Origin: Streptosporangiaceae bacterium
GTDB lineage: Bacteria; Actinomycetota; Actinomycetes; Streptosporangiales; Streptosporangiaceae
Assembly: GCA_030039095.1 (NCBI GenBank)
Contig: JASHQP010000106.1
Location: 1-5,021 of the forward strand
Length of the DNA: 5,021 nucleotides
Direction: 5' to 3'
The position numbers were made by a program, and so were the translations under genes. The notes beneath the pieces are model-generated. The model did not search any database. It was not told where the DNA came from and worked only from the letters and a program-made list of their open reading frames with translations. Shown one piece after another: positions 1-5,021 of this stretch (positions are counted from its first letter, which is position 1; the number at the start of each line of letters is the position of its first letter).

Positions 1-78
1 GCACCCGCGCCGGAACCAGGGGCCAAGGCCCCGCGCCGGCCCGCCGCCGGAGGCGCGCGGTCGGTGGGCACGCTCTGA
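1..78 (+). CDS. C-terminal tail of an unidentified protein (partial)
   Basis: An open frame enters from the left edge in frame 1 and stops at TGA 76-78, giving 25 residues rich in Ala, Pro, Gly and Arg and ending SVGTL. The composition suits a disordered tail. No family can be named from it. It runs the same way as the transketolase remnant that follows, with the palindrome GCCCGGCCGGGC (79-90) directly after the stop. In DNA this GC-rich a short open frame can occur by chance, so reality is uncertain; the sequence to the left would settle it. Confidence 0.3.
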   Translation, partial: APAPEPGAKAPRRPAAGGARSVGTL

Positions 79-125
79 GCCCGGCCGGGCGAATGCAACG
101 CGCAGCCGCGGGTAGGCAGCGCACC

Positions 126-383
126 ATGGACCACAACCAAGTTCGTGACCTGGGACAACAGTTCCGAGTTGACGCGGTGCGAGTCGCGGCGGCTGCCGGT
201 TCCGGTCATCCCACGCCGGCAATGTCGGCCGCCGACCCGTCCAGGGTCACCAAGCTCGCCGCGCACACGGTCCCGGGCTCGGCCACGCCGGCCGAACAGC
301 TGCACGTGGCCGGGATCGACGCCAAGGCCATCGAGGCGGCGGTGCACGCGCTCGTCGACGAGGCCAGGACGGTGCCGGCGTGA
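126..383 (+). pseudogene. Transketolase remnant, internally deleted (N- and C-terminal ends only)
   Basis: The frame encodes 85 residues from ATG 126; an earlier in-frame ATG at 93 would add 11 unconvincing residues. Residues 1-37 look like a transketolase N-terminus: LGQQFRVDAVR, then AGSGHPT with H28 at the place of the conserved thiamine-diphosphate-site His, then MSAAD. Residues 38-85 look like a transketolase C-terminus: RVTKLAAHTVPGSATPAEQL, then AGIDAKAIEAAVHAL. Transketolases are usually 600-700 residues and move two-carbon ketol units between sugar phosphates in the pentose phosphate pathway. Here the diphosphate- and Mg-binding GDG region, the pyrimidine domain and most of the C-terminal domain are missing, apparently by one in-frame deletion near base 236. 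It cannot be an active transketolase. The stop overlaps the next start (GTGA), as expected of an original operon. Assignment of both ends rests on recalled family patterns; the deletion is inferred. Confidence 0.7.
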
Positions 384-517
384 GCGCCGCCGGCGTGAGC
401 CCCAGCGGCGACCTTCCGGTGGTGGACGCGATCCGGAAGCGGCTGGAACAGGGCGTCCCGGAGCACGGCGCCAAGGACTTCAGCGCCACCTACCTGACGA
501 GTTCCCCGGTCCGATGA
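380..517 (+). pseudogene. Remnant of an NAD(P)-dependent dehydrogenase (HIBADH/6PGDH-like C-terminus)
   Basis: A 45-residue frame starts at GTG 380, overlapping the transketolase-remnant stop by GTGA, and ends at TGA 515-517. From residue 11 it reads DLPVVDAIRKRLEQGV, then HGAKDFSATYLTSSP. This resembles the last helix and tail of 3-hydroxyisobutyrate dehydrogenase and NAD(P)-binding 6-phosphogluconate-dehydrogenase-like oxidoreductases, where a P-x4-A-x-R-x-R helix and a GHGxxD-type motif come before the end. Those enzymes run to about 290-300 residues. Here the N-terminal Rossmann domain (GxGxxG) and the catalytic Lys region are absent, leaving about ten unassigned residues at the start. 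The family call is tentative. The alternative is a genuine small protein translated by coupling to the preceding frame. Confidence 0.5.
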
Positions 518-546
518 CGCAGCAAGCTGACGCCTACGGGTACTTA

Positions 547-591
547 TATCGGCTTATGGCAATATCATCGTGATATCAGCATAGGCCAATA
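547..591. repeat. Long imperfect AT-rich inverted repeat
   Basis: The dyad is centred on base 569. Its perfect core is ATATCA-tcg-TGATAT (562-576). Outside a 3-by-3 mismatch come TATG (555-558) against CATA (580-583), GGC (551-553) against GCC (585-587), and TAT (547-549) against ATA (589-591). That gives 16 Watson-Crick pairs over 21-base arms, plus one T/G. As RNA it would be a weak, interrupted stem with no T-run after it, so it fits a protein-binding site or a scar of a past event better than a classical terminator. It lies between convergent genes, where a promoter operator is not expected. Confidence 0.5.
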
Positions 592-616
592 CCGGCACAT
601 GGCCAGGCCGGCGCCG

Positions 617-633
617 CACGGGACCTGTCCGTG
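617..633 (-). terminator. Possible terminator hairpin after the ligase/polymerase operon
   Basis: CACGGG (617-622) pairs with TCCGTG (628-633) around a 5-base loop: six pairs, one of them G/T. It begins 10 bases past the polymerase-gene stop when read on the - strand. There is no T-run, which is common among proposed actinobacterial terminators but makes the call weak. Confidence 0.3.
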
Positions 634-643
634 AACCAGGCGG

Positions 644-1579
644 CTAAACACCGGCCAGCTTCGCCAGCCGCTGGGCGGCCCTGGCCAGGCTGTAACGCCG
701 CCTCGCCATTCCGGCCCAGGGATCGGCGCTGCCGAGCCGGTCGAGCCGGCCCGCCATGGTGCGGAGCGTGAACTGGTGTGGCGTCAGGCCGGGATCTTCC
801 AGCTCAGCCCAGTCCAGCGGGGTGGCGACGGGCGCGCCCGGCCTCGCCCGCACGGAGTACGGCGCGACCGCGGTCTGGGCGTAGGCGTTGCGCATGACGT
901 CGGAGTAGACACGGTCGTTGCGGCTGTCCTTGCGCTGCTCAACGGTGAGGCTGTCCGGCTCCCGGGCCGCGAGAACCTCGCTGGCCTGACGGGCGAACCC
1001 GCGCACCGTGTCGAAGTCGTCGCTGGCGTTCAGCGGCACGTGCACGTGCAGGCCCTTGCCGCCGGTGGTCTTGACGAAGGCGGTGAGCCCGAGTTCCCCC
1101 TCCAGCAGTTCGCGCAGCCGCAGCGCGAGGTGCTTGACCTGGTCGAACCGGTGGTCATCGGGCGGGTCGAGGTCGAAGATCAGCTGATTGGCGCGGTCGA
1201 GCGCCGGGGCTGCGCTGAGAAAGGCGTGCATCTCGATGCACGCCTGGTTGGCCAGGTACACCAGCGTGGCCGGCTTGTCGCAGATCACCTGGACCAGCGT
1301 GCCGCCCTGCTTCTTCACCCGCGTCCTGGAGATCCAGTCGGGGAAGTAGCGCGGGACGTTCTTCTGCACGATGCGCTCGCCCGTGATGCCGTCCGGGTAG
1401 CGCTCCATGCTCAGCGGGCGATCGCGCAGGTAGGGCAGCATACGTGCGGCTATGTCCCGGTAGTAGCCCACCAGGTCGCCCTTGGTGACGTGGTCGTCGG
1501 GAAAGAGCGTCTTGCCGGTGTTGGACAGCTCGACCGTGATGCCCGAGACCTTTATGGCCTCGGCTCGCCGGGCGGTCAC
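644..1579 (-). CDS. LigD-type DNA polymerase/primase (standalone NHEJ polymerase domain)
   Basis: This 311-residue protein matches the LigD polymerase domain of the archaeo-eukaryotic primase superfamily. That domain fills gaps and adds NTPs or dNTPs at broken DNA ends before ligation. The metal-binding pair is in LIFDLDPP (D136, D138), with a third Asp, D227, in VYSDVMRN. The nucleotide-binding stretch is TTGGKGLHVHVP (172-182). Other family patterns are KNVPRYFPDW (73-82), CDKPATLVYLANQACIEMH (100-118), VAPYSVRARPGAP (238-250) and DPWAGM near the end. With all three Asp present it should be catalytically competent. The GTG start at 1579 is supported by GGAG (1587-1590) seven bases upstream and by the GTGA overlap with the ligase gene, implying coupled translation. 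The open frame extends further upstream to 2536, but that stretch is a shadow of the ligase. Its length is normal for a standalone domain; ligase and phosphoesterase are not fused. Confidence 0.93.
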   Translation of the reverse strand: MTARRAEAIKVSGITVELSNTGKTLFPDDHVTKGDLVGYYRDIAARMLPYLRDRPLSMERYPDGITGERIVQKNVPRYFPDWISRTRVKKQGGTLVQVICDKPATLVYLANQACIEMHAFLSAAPALDRANQLIFDLDPPDDHRFDQVKHLALRLRELLEGELGLTAFVKTTGGKGLHVHVPLNASDDFDTVRGFARQASEVLAAREPDSLTVEQRKDSRNDRVYSDVMRNAYAQTAVAPYSVRARPGAPVATPLDWAELEDPGLTPHQFTLRTMAGRLDRLGSADPWAGMARRRYSLARAAQRLAKLAGV

Positions 1580-2571
1580 GTCTCGTCTCCGCTGGATGGA
1601 ACCTCCCGGACCACCTCTGCCGGGTCCTTGTCGTCGCGCAGTCCCTGGAACCTGGGATGGCGCAGCTCGCCGGCATCGGTCCACTCGGAGAAGCCCACCT
1701 CCCCGACCAGCTTCGGCTCCACCCAGTGAATGCCGCGCGGGCGCGGCACCGGGCCCGCGCCGAACGGTGGCGTGGCGCGTTCCAGCCTGACCATGGACTC
1801 GTGCAGGCTGCGCAGCAGCCTCTCGTTGAAGCCGGTCCCGACCTTGCCCGCGTAGACGAGCTTGCCGTCGGGGTCGTAGTAGCCGAGCAGGAGCGCGCCG
1901 AACCCGGACCGCGAGCCCTTCGGGTCGGTGAACCCGCCGATGACGAACTCCTGGCCGCTCTCGCACTTGAACTTCAGCCAGTCCTTCGTCCGCCCGCTGC
2001 GGTAGGGGGCGTCGGCACGCTTGGCGATGAGGCCTTCCCAGCCGTCGCGGCAGGCCTCCCGGTAGAAGGCCTCGCCCTCGGTGTCGCGGTGCTCGGTGAA
2101 CCGGAGCGGGCCGGAGAACGCCAGCGTGGCGCGCAGGATCTGCTTGCGTTCGGTGAGCGGCAGCGGGCGCACGTCCCGCCCACCGGCGTGCAGGACGTCG
2201 AATATGTAGTAGTACACCGGCACCTTGGCGAGCAGGTCCTTGCCCGGCCTGGCCTGGCCGAGCCGCTGCTGCAGCCGCTCGAACCTGGTCTGGCTGCCGT
2301 CGAAGGCAACGATCTCGCCGTCGACCACGCACTCCTGCGTGGCCTGCGCGGCCAGCGCGTCGGCAACCTCCGGGAAGGTGCTGGTGATCTGGTGCTGGTT
2401 GCGCGTCATCAGACTGACCTCGCCGCCGCCCGCCACGTAGGCGAGGCAGCGCTCGCCGTCGAGCTTGCGCTCGAAGATCCACGCCGGGTCCGAGAACCGG
2501 TCTCGGGTAAGCGTGGCCAGCTCGGGATCCAGCCACCCGGGCAGGTCGGCCCTTTTCGTCTTTTCCGCCAC
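1576..2571 (-). CDS. ATP-dependent DNA ligase (LigD ligase-domain type)
   Basis: This 331-residue enzyme seals DNA nicks and ends through a lysyl-AMP intermediate. Nucleotidyltransferase motifs appear in order: motif I FERKLDGER with the adenylated Lys at K36; motif III VVDGEIVAFD (82-91); motif IIIa YYIFDVLH (121-128); motif IV EGLIAKR (179-185); motif V WLKFKC (198-203). An OB-fold domain follows from about 205. It ends with WVEPKLVGEVGFSEWT (283-298) and LRHPRFQGLRDDKDP (303-317), a pattern typical of LigD ligase domains, so its partner is most likely the polymerase encoded next. The GTG start at 2571 follows AGGAGG (2576-2581) by only four bases, a strong but rather close ribosome-binding site. 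The gene lies 25 bases after the small membrane-protein gene and overlaps the polymerase start by GTGA. Ku, which normally recruits such ligases to broken ends, is not in the window. Confidence 0.94.
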   Translation of the reverse strand: MAEKTKRADLPGWLDPELATLTRDRFSDPAWIFERKLDGERCLAYVAGGGEVSLMTRNQHQITSTFPEVADALAAQATQECVVDGEIVAFDGSQTRFERLQQRLGQARPGKDLLAKVPVYYYIFDVLHAGGRDVRPLPLTERKQILRATLAFSGPLRFTEHRDTEGEAFYREACRDGWEGLIAKRADAPYRSGRTKDWLKFKCESGQEFVIGGFTDPKGSRSGFGALLLGYYDPDGKLVYAGKVGTGFNERLLRSLHESMVRLERATPPFGAGPVPRPRGIHWVEPKLVGEVGFSEWTDAGELRHPRFQGLRDDKDPAEVVREVPSSGDET

Positions 2572-2596
2572 CCTGCCTCCTCGCCGCGAGATCCGG

Positions 2597-2800
2597 TCAG
2601 CGCCGGCGGAGCCAGCGCCGGATCAGCCAGCCCGACACCACTATGCCCGCTGCCACCGCGAGCGGTCGCCCCCAGTTGGCTGCCCGGGCGCCGGCGCGGG
2701 CCCGGATCCCTGCGATTTCCTCGCGAGCATGCTGCTCCGCATCGGCGATGCCAGCCGGATTCTCGGTCGTCTCGGCCAGGACTCCCCGTCCCGTCTCCAT
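2597..2800 (-). CDS. Small single-span membrane protein
   Basis: The frame encodes 67 residues. Residues 18-40 are charged and helix-prone (IADAEQHAREEIAGIRARAG). One membrane segment follows at about 44-60 (RPLAVAAGIVVSGWLI), and the protein ends in a strongly basic tail, RRWLRRR, which would favour a cytoplasmic C-terminus. Third codon positions are mostly G/C, as in the neighbours. It loosely resembles the short helix-plus-membrane-anchor proteins of the DUF3618 type common in actinobacteria; that is an impression only. The ATG at 2800 has only a weak purine stretch (GTGAGA) before it. It lies 25 bases upstream of the ligase gene on the same strand and probably heads that operon. Its function is unknown. 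Confidence 0.65.
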   Translation of the reverse strand: METGRGVLAETTENPAGIADAEQHAREEIAGIRARAGARAANWGRPLAVAAGIVVSGWLIRRWLRRR

Positions 2801-2821
2801 GCCGTCTCACTACCCGCGGGC

Positions 2822-2847
2822 CGGCCCCGGTAACGAGACCGGCGCCG
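2822..2847. promoter_or_regulatory. Strong inverted repeat ahead of the ligase operon
   Basis: Ten-base arms (2822-2831 and 2838-2847) pair at nine positions around the 6-base spacer AACGAG. The core is CCGGT/ACCGG, and the single mismatch is C2826 against C2843. It lies 21 bases upstream of the membrane-protein start. It could be an operator for the operon, a stem in its leader RNA, or a terminator for the small upstream frame. A GC-rich chance palindrome is not excluded. Confidence 0.4.
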
Positions 2848-2867
2848 CCGCCCGCGTGGTGAGGTAC

Positions 2868-2987
2868 TCATGCGCGGGGCGCACCACCCGCTTCGCCAGC
2901 GCGGATTGCCCGCATCTTCACATGGTCTCCGCACGCCGGGCAGCCCCACTGCACGTACGGCTGGTCATCTCGACTCAGGCAGTCCAC
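2868..2987 (-). CDS. Possible small zinc-knuckle-like protein
   Basis: A 39-residue frame runs from GTG 2987 to TGA 2868-2870. Its centre reads YVQWGCPACGDHVKM, a Cys-x2-Cys-x2-His arrangement that could bind zinc. There is no Shine-Dalgarno sequence: the bases just before the start are a C-run, the complement of the oxidoreductase ribosome-binding site, so translation would have to be leaderless. An in-frame stop 9 bases upstream of the start rules out a much longer product. It points the same way as the membrane-protein gene and ends 67 bases before it. It may be a real small gene, a remnant of a larger one, or chance. Confidence 0.3.
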   Translation of the reverse strand: MDCLSRDDQPYVQWGCPACGDHVKMRAIRAGEAGGAPRA

Positions 2988-3002
2988 GGGGGGAGATCAC
3001 CA

Positions 3003-4406
3003 ATGAAGCAGGCCGCCAGCCGTAGCATAAGCGCACTTCGGACCGTGATGGACGGGCCGGTTCTCACGCCGGACGACGCGGGATTTGATGACAGGCGCCG
3101 GGTGTGGAACGCGGGCATCGAGCGCCGCCCCGCCGCCATCGCCCGCTGCGCGTCAGCCGCCGACGTGGCCGCGGCGATCGGCCACGCGCAGCAGCACGGC
3201 ATGGAGATGTCGGTGCGCGGCGGCGCACACAACACCGCGGGCACGGCGGTGTGCGACGACGGCCTGATGATCGACTTGAGCCTGCTGAACTCCGTCGCCG
3301 TGGACCCGGCGGCGAAGCGGGCGAGGGTCGGCGGAGGCGCCCTGCTCGCCGACATGGACGCGGCGACCACGGACCACGGTCTGGCCGTCCCGGCCGGGCT
3401 GATCAGCCACACCGGCGTCGGCGGGCTCACCCTGGGCGGCGGCATGGGCTGGCTGAGCCGCGAGTTCGGGCTGAGCATCGACAACCTGGACGCCGCCGAG
3501 GTGGCCACCGCCGATGGCCATCTGCGGCAGGCGTCCGCCGACACCGATCCCGACCTGTTCTGGGCCATCCGCGGAGGCGGGGGCAACTTCGGCGTGGTCA
3601 CGTCGTTCGAGTTCCGGCTGCACGAGATCGACCCGATCGTGCAGGTCGGCATGTTCTTCTGGGGCCTCGACCAGGGTCCGGAAGCGCTGCGGCTGGCCAG
3701 CGACATCACCGCGGAGATGCCGCCGGGCATCAACGCCGTGATCGCCGCGGTGAACGCTCCGCCGGCGCCATTCGTGCCGCAGCGGCACCACCTCGCGCCG
3801 GGTTACGTGCTGCTGCTGACCGGCTTCGGGACCACGCCCGAGCACGACCGGCTGGTCAGCCGGATCCGGCGGGCCGTTCCGCCGCTGTTCGACCTGATCG
3901 CCCCGATGCGCTACACCGTTCTGCAGCAACTGCTGGACGAGGCCAACGCGTGGGGCCTGCACGCCTACGAAAAGGGCACCTACATAGAGAACCTGACCGA
4001 TGAGGTCATCGACGTCATCACCGAGCACGTGCCCAGGAAGAACTCGCCCATGTCGGGTGCCATGTTCTACCGGCTCGACGGCGCGTACAGCAACGTCGGC
4101 GACGATGAGACCGCGTTCGGCGGCGGCCGCTCGCCGCGGTACGGCACGTTCATCATCGGGCTCGCGCCCGACGCGGATCTGCTGGAGTCCGAACGCCACT
4201 GGGTCCGCGGATTCTGGGAGGCGCTGCGCCCGCACGCCATCGGCAGCGGCGACGGCTACGTGAACGGGGCCAGCGAATACTCCCAGGACCGGGTCCGCAA
4301 CAGCTACGGCGCGGCCAAGTACGACCGGCTGGCCGGCATCAAGGCCACCTACGACCCGGAAAACGTGTTCCACCTCAACGCCAACATTCCTCCGGCGGCG
4401 GCTTGA
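3003..4406 (+). CDS. FAD-linked oxidoreductase, berberine-bridge-enzyme type
   Basis: This 467-residue flavoprotein belongs to the VAO/PCMH superfamily. Members oxidise alcohols, sugars or secondary metabolites with FAD and usually pass electrons to O2; the substrate here cannot be predicted. The FAD-binding domain spans about 40-205: VRGGAHNTAG carries H76, the expected covalent-FAD His, followed by GVGGLTLGGGMGWLSREFGL (138-157) and AIRGGGGNFGVVTSFEF (188-204). The C-terminal BBE segment is typical: NSYGAAKYDRL, then YDPENVFHLNANIPP (450-464). At the position where bicovalent family members have a cysteinyl-FAD link, this protein reads AGLISHTG with no Cys, so FAD is probably held by H76 alone. 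No signal peptide is evident. ATG 3003 was chosen because GGGGGGAG (2988-2995) lies 7 bases upstream and homology begins soon after; the 120 open codons upstream do not look like protein. It is transcribed away from the ligase operon. Confidence 0.93.
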   Translation: MKQAASRSISALRTVMDGPVLTPDDAGFDDRRRVWNAGIERRPAAIARCASAADVAAAIGHAQQHGMEMSVRGGAHNTAGTAVCDDGLMIDLSLLNSVAVDPAAKRARVGGGALLADMDAATTDHGLAVPAGLISHTGVGGLTLGGGMGWLSREFGLSIDNLDAAEVATADGHLRQASADTDPDLFWAIRGGGGNFGVVTSFEFRLHEIDPIVQVGMFFWGLDQGPEALRLASDITAEMPPGINAVIAAVNAPPAPFVPQRHHLAPGYVLLLTGFGTTPEHDRLVSRIRRAVPPLFDLIAPMRYTVLQQLLDEANAWGLHAYEKGTYIENLTDEVIDVITEHVPRKNSPMSGAMFYRLDGAYSNVGDDETAFGGGRSPRYGTFIIGLAPDADLLESERHWVRGFWEALRPHAIGSGDGYVNGASEYSQDRVRNSYGAAKYDRLAGIKATYDPENVFHLNANIPPAAA

Positions 4407-4412
4407 CCGGCC

Positions 4413-5021
4413 CTACCGGCGCGGCGGCCGCACGGTCAGGCTCGCCGCGGAGCCCGCGGCGCAAAGCGCGGCGGTCCAGACCAGCGTGGCACCGGCGCCA
4501 TAGCTGTCGGCCAGCAACCCGGCCAGGTACGGGCCGACCATCTGGCCGACCGCGAACACCACCGTGAAGGCGGCCAGCGCCGCGGTCCAGTCGTGGCGGG
4601 GAACGGCCGCGTGGATCAGCCTGGTGACGGCCGCCGGGACAACGAGGAAGCTGACGCCGTAGCCGATCGCCGAGACGATGACGACGGCAGAAGCCGCACT
4701 GACGATGGCGATCGCCGCGGCGGCGCTCAGCACGGCCAGCGCCGCGGCCAGGGCCCTGGCACCGGGCCAGGCGTGCAGCGGCCGATTCCACAGCGCGGGC
4801 TCGGCAATCGCGGCGACGCCGAGCGCGGCCCAGGTGACGGCCACCTGGGCGACGCTCGCGTGGTGCGCTGCCAGGTAGGCCGACAGGAACGTGATGTAGG
4901 CGATGTACCCGGTGGCGAACATGAGGTAGGCGAGGCTGACGCGCCACATCCGCGCGACAGGGAGCCAGTCGACGAGCGGAGCCGCGGCGCCGGCACCGCC
5001 CCCGCCGGCACCGCCCCCGCC
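4413..5021 (-). CDS. MFS transporter, YbfB/YjiJ-like (partial, C-terminal half)
   Basis: The frame runs from the right window edge to TAG 4413-4415 and gives 202 residues. The N-terminal half lies outside the window. The ATG at 4949 is internal, because reading continues upstream without a stop. About six hydrophobic segments follow a Gly/Ala linker, fitting helices 7-12 of a 12-helix major facilitator transporter. LAYLMFATGYIAYITFLSAYL and WTAALAAFTVVFAVGQMVGP resemble the second half of YbfB/YjiJ-type (MFS_4) proteins. No substrate can be assigned. The linker before helix 7 holds a repeated GGGGA unit. The protein ends in a short basic tail, VRPPRR. The gene converges on the oxidoreductase with only 6 bases between the stops, so the two are not co-transcribed. 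Confidence 0.8.
   Translation of the reverse strand, partial: GGGGAGGGGAGAAAPLVDWLPVARMWRVSLAYLMFATGYIAYITFLSAYLAAHHASVAQVAVTWAALGVAAIAEPALWNRPLHAWPGARALAAALAVLSAAAAIAIVSAASAVVIVSAIGYGVSFLVVPAAVTRLIHAAVPRHDWTAALAAFTVVFAVGQMVGPYLAGLLADSYGAGATLVWTAALCAAGSAASLTVRPPRR
4992..5021. repeat. Two tandem copies of a 15-bp unit
   Basis: GGCACCGCCCCCGCC occurs twice in a row (4992-5006 and 5007-5021). On the - strand it encodes GGGGA twice, in the probable cytoplasmic loop between the two halves of the transporter. The array may continue past the window edge. Confidence 0.8.

Larger units (their letters stand above)
518..643. other. Convergent intergenic spacer
   Basis: No gene is visible in these 126 bases between the end of the + strand remnants and the end of the - strand polymerase gene. 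The segment around 540-592 is strikingly AT-rich against its surroundings and holds a long imperfect dyad (547-591). A short GC hairpin (617-633) lies just past the polymerase stop. ATATC occurs three times (546-550, 562-566, 573-577). Confidence 0.7.
2801..3002. promoter_or_regulatory. Divergent intergenic region
   Basis: These 202 bases separate the leftward membrane protein-ligase-polymerase operon from the rightward oxidoreductase gene, so both promoters should be here. No convincing -35/-10 pair is visible on either strand. The region holds the GC hairpin at 2822-2847, a palindrome CGTACG (2954-2959) and the small CxxC frame on the - strand. GGGGGGAG (2988-2995) is the oxidoreductase ribosome-binding site. 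Confidence 0.5.

Noticed and set aside
79..90. Perfect 12-bp palindrome GCCCGGCCGGGC after the first stop
   Set aside because: As RNA it gives only a 4-bp stem with a 4-base loop, and such palindromes are common at this GC content. Not called a terminator.
776..1729. Long + strand open frame opposite the polymerase gene
   Set aside because: Its protein is low-complexity, rich in Val, Ala, Gly, Arg and Leu, with no family pattern. It is the complement of a well-supported coding region, as expected at high GC.
1580..2536. N-terminal extension of the polymerase frame, suggesting a 630-residue fused protein
   Set aside because: The extension is Arg/Ala-rich shadow sequence of the ligase in another frame. 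Family similarity begins only after GTG 1579, which has its own ribosome-binding site.
1657..2862. 401-codon + strand open frame opposite the ligase and small membrane-protein genes
   Set aside because: Antisense shadow; the opposite strand shows every ligase motif in order.
2643..3002. 120-codon N-terminal extension of the oxidoreductase
   Set aside because: It does not resemble the family, it overlaps the opposite-strand membrane-protein gene, and a strong ribosome-binding site precedes ATG 3003.
3153..4373. 406-codon - strand open frame opposite the oxidoreductase
   Set aside because: Composition is typical of a shadow frame, and the + strand carries clear FAD-binding and BBE motifs.
4407..4421. 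CCGG-ccctA-CCGG motif between the convergent oxidoreductase and MFS stops
   Set aside because: The stem is only four pairs with mismatched flanks and no T-run, too weak to call a shared terminator.

Overview
The window is GC-rich DNA (G/C at most third codon positions, GTG starts, GTGA stop/start overlaps) and reads like a chromosomal segment of an actinomycete (Actinomycetota). The genus cannot be told from the sequence. It contains no rRNA, tRNA, CRISPR array or recognisable insertion sequence.

Left end (1-517, + strand): an unidentified Ala/Pro-rich C-terminal tail is followed by what look like two gutted metabolic genes. The first joins the N-terminal ~37 residues of a transketolase directly to its C-terminal ~48 residues. 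The second, overlapping it by GTGA, keeps only a C-terminal segment resembling 3-hydroxyisobutyrate/6-phosphogluconate dehydrogenase-like oxidoreductases. Both lack their catalytic cores, so this is probably a decayed carbohydrate-metabolism operon. A convergent spacer (518-643) follows, with an unusually AT-rich, long imperfect dyad.

Middle (644-2800, - strand): an apparent operon read right to left. It encodes a 67-residue single-span membrane protein, then an ATP-dependent DNA ligase of the LigD ligase-domain type, then a LigD-type polymerase/primase. Ligase and polymerase overlap by GTGA. Together they are a split form of the bacterial non-homologous end-joining enzyme LigD. Neither Ku nor a phosphoesterase domain is in the window. 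A 39-codon CxxC-containing reading frame and a strong GC hairpin lie just upstream.

Right part (3003-5021): a complete berberine-bridge-type FAD oxidoreductase on + faces the end of a YbfB/YjiJ-like MFS transporter on -, only 6 bases apart. The transporter is cut by the window edge; its second six-helix half is present.

The intact genes belong to known families. I did not find a clear undescribed system. The points most worth a second look are the paired in-frame gene remnants, the AT-rich dyad, the membrane protein leading the split-LigD operon, and the small CxxC reading frame.
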